Under the pieces are notes generated by a model. That model searched no databases. It worked only from the letters and a program-made list of their open reading frames with translations, and had not been told where the DNA came from. A stretch of 64,000 nt of DNA from an uncultured Chloroflexus sp. (GTDB lineage Bacteria; Chloroflexota; Chloroflexia; Chloroflexales; Chloroflexaceae). Positions 63,031 to 64,000 of this stretch are shown here, in pieces; the first letter of the stretch is position 1, and the number at the start of each line of letters is the position of its first letter. Both the position numbers and the translations under genes were made by a program. The stretch spans positions 37,699 through 101,698 of the forward strand of contig NZ_CALFBQ010000030.1 in assembly GCF_937951745.1 (NCBI RefSeq), read 5' to 3'.

Positions 63031-63939
63031 CTAGCGCCCGTCTTGCGCAGCCATCAACGCTGGTATGATCCGGTTATCGGTCTGTGCCGGCATGAGTATC
63101 ACCCGTGCCTTGCTCTCGGCCAGATTTTGTAGCTCGAGAATAGTAAAGAGCGCATCACGCACTTCAGGATCAGTGCTAATCTTCGCCAACGCTCGGCCCA
63201 GAATTTGCGGACGCACAGCTTTTGCACGCGCAAACTCAATCGCTGCCTGCCGCTCAGCAGTGCTGGTAATAATATCAACTCGATTGGCACCGTCTTGCAA
63301 AATCGCCGACGTCACTTGGCGCAACCGGTTGACCACCTTGGCCTCAATCTGCCGGATCATATTGATGTCGCGGAAGTGAACTTTGCGAATGTAGACTGAC
63401 CCCAGCCGGTAGCCCCACTCTGCCGCTTTCGGCGACACCTCGGCCCGCACCGCTTGGCTCATGGCGTGCCGGTTTTCCAGCATCTGCGCCAACGGCATAT
63501 TGCTGAGCGTGCGCACCACCGCATTGCTCACATTCGCCGCCAGCGAGCCTTGCGGATCAGCATTCTTAAACAAGAACGCAACCGGATCGCTGATCGACAT
63601 CTCGTACCAAACGCCAATCCCCATTGGCGCACCTTCTTCCGAATTAACCGGCAGACTCCGCAAGTACCGCTGATCGAGCCGCATATCGATCACGTACCGC
63701 CGGCCAAATAAGCCGATCAGAAAAGCGTTAATCCCCAGATGGAACGGCAAAATCACCAGCCCCGGCTCGCGCAAGACGCCGACCACGCTGCCGAACAGGG
63801 TATAGACGTGGCAGGTGCCTTCTTGAACAACAGTGTAAATGCCGAGGAAGCGGAAAATAACAAAAATTATTGGTATGAGAATATAGACGATGCCAAACGC
63901 AATGGCAATATCTGGTATCGTAGAAATCAAGAAATTCAT
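63031..63939 (-). CDS. SPFH/band 7-domain membrane protein
   Basis: A 302-residue protein with a long hydrophobic N-terminus (about 8-33), possibly another short hydrophobic stretch at 50-75, then an SPFH domain (about 80-230). EMSISDPVAFLF, TLSNMPLAQMLENRHAM and GSVYIRKVHFRD are typical. The C-terminus is helical with AERQAAIEFARAKAVRP and ELQNLAESKARVILM. It would form a membrane scaffold like stomatin. It overlaps the end of the upstream gene by four bases (ATGA at 63936-63939), so it is coupled to it. It is unlike the prohibitin-type protein at 9878-10864. Confidence 0.85.
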   Translation of the reverse strand: MNFLISTIPDIAIAFGIVYILIPIIFVIFRFLGIYTVVQEGTCHVYTLFGSVVGVLREPGLVILPFHLGINAFLIGLFGRRYVIDMRLDQRYLRSLPVNSEEGAPMGIGVWYEMSISDPVAFLFKNADPQGSLAANVSNAVVRTLSNMPLAQMLENRHAMSQAVRAEVSPKAAEWGYRLGSVYIRKVHFRDINMIRQIEAKVVNRLRQVTSAILQDGANRVDIITSTAERQAAIEFARAKAVRPQILGRALAKISTDPEVRDALFTILELQNLAESKARVILMPAQTDNRIIPALMAAQDGR

Positions 63940-64000
63940 CGTTCCACCTCCATAATCACTCGCTCGGCTTGTTGGTAGAGACCAAGCCGGACACTGCGCA
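63936..64000 (-). CDS. 3' end of an upstream gene, rest outside the window
   Basis: On the minus strand a frame is open from the window edge and ends with LGLYQQAERVIMEVER and a TGA that overlaps the SPFH start codon (ATGA). Only 20 residues are visible, too few to identify. The four-base overlap is the reason to think it is a real gene, possibly part of the same operon. Confidence 0.5.
   Translation of the reverse strand, partial: RSVRLGLYQQAERVIMEVER

Noticed and set aside
62935..63132. 65-residue frame just after the antitoxin as a possible toxin
   Set aside because: It runs through a 12-base perfect hairpin and into the SPFH gene, has no ribosome site, and does not resemble RelE, Doc or YoeB toxins.

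Overview
This 64 kb window is bacterial chromosome, apparently about 57-60% GC, densely packed with genes on both strands. No transposase, integrase, phage gene, rRNA or CRISPR array was seen. The gene set suggests a Chloroflexota bacterium close to Chloroflexus. Pointers are a LysW-dependent lysine operon, a glyoxylate-cycle malate synthase, a stand-alone PPDK/PPDK-regulator pair, a malonyl-CoA-synthetase-like ligase, a two-domain ThyX homologue, an Uma2 protein and a DUF3054 protein. The taxon is inferred from gene content only.

Layout. 1-5.0 kb (+): alpha-aminoadipate lysine operon lysT(partial)-lysU-hicdh-lysW1-lysW2-lysX-lysY, with two tandem LysW carrier genes. 5.2-14.0 kb: a coiled-coil protein, a large lipoprotein with a zinc-protease signature, a tandem thioredoxin, a broken DUF3592 gene, a band-7 protein and two envelope glycosyltransferases. 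14-21.7 kb: polA, then HDAC-like deacetylase-hisH-hisA-coiled-coil protein, then an RNA methyltransferase. 21.7-28.1 kb: a TIM-barrel protein, trmD/hydrolase/GNAT, miaA, an RDD protein and a histidine phosphatase. 28.3-34 kb: a double ThyX-like protein, tRNA-Leu(TAA), an SH3 protein coupled to gatB, and an Uma2 protein. 34.4-44.3 kb: malate synthase, an epimerase-like protein, DUF3054, a hydrolase/cNMP-binding fusion, then the PPDK regulator followed by ppdK, which is interrupted by a 420-residue intein. 44.5-55.5 kb: acyl-CoA synthetase, a HEAT-S1 fusion, tRNA-Leu(TAG), a nucleotidyltransferase/pseudo-phosphomannomutase, a lamin-tail protein, a Ser/Thr kinase with TPRs, adenylate kinase and 3-hydroxybutyrate dehydrogenase. 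55.5-64 kb: ribF, mutS, 2-oxoacid dehydrogenase E1 beta/alpha, hsp20, an orphan Phd-type antitoxin and a second SPFH protein.

How the genes fit together. The left operon supplies four steps of lysine synthesis on a protein carrier. The PPDK module, malate synthase, malonyl-CoA-type ligase, 3-hydroxybutyrate dehydrogenase and oxoacid dehydrogenase all act on C2-C4 acids around pyruvate, PEP and acetyl-CoA. PolA, MutS, TrmD, MiaA, GatB and the tRNAs are information-processing housekeeping.

Most notable are: (1) the PPDK intein, inserted between the regulatory Thr and the Ser-His of the phosphotransfer site, and lacking the usual penultimate His; (2) the duplicated LysW genes; (3) a ThyX-like protein whose signature motif is split between its two halves; (4) unusual fusions (hydrolase-cNMP, HEAT-S1, nucleotidyltransferase-dead mutase); (5) families of dispersed intergenic hairpins; and (6) recurrent extended -10 promoters of the form TGnTAyAAT. 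I found no clearly new multi-gene defence or mobile system.
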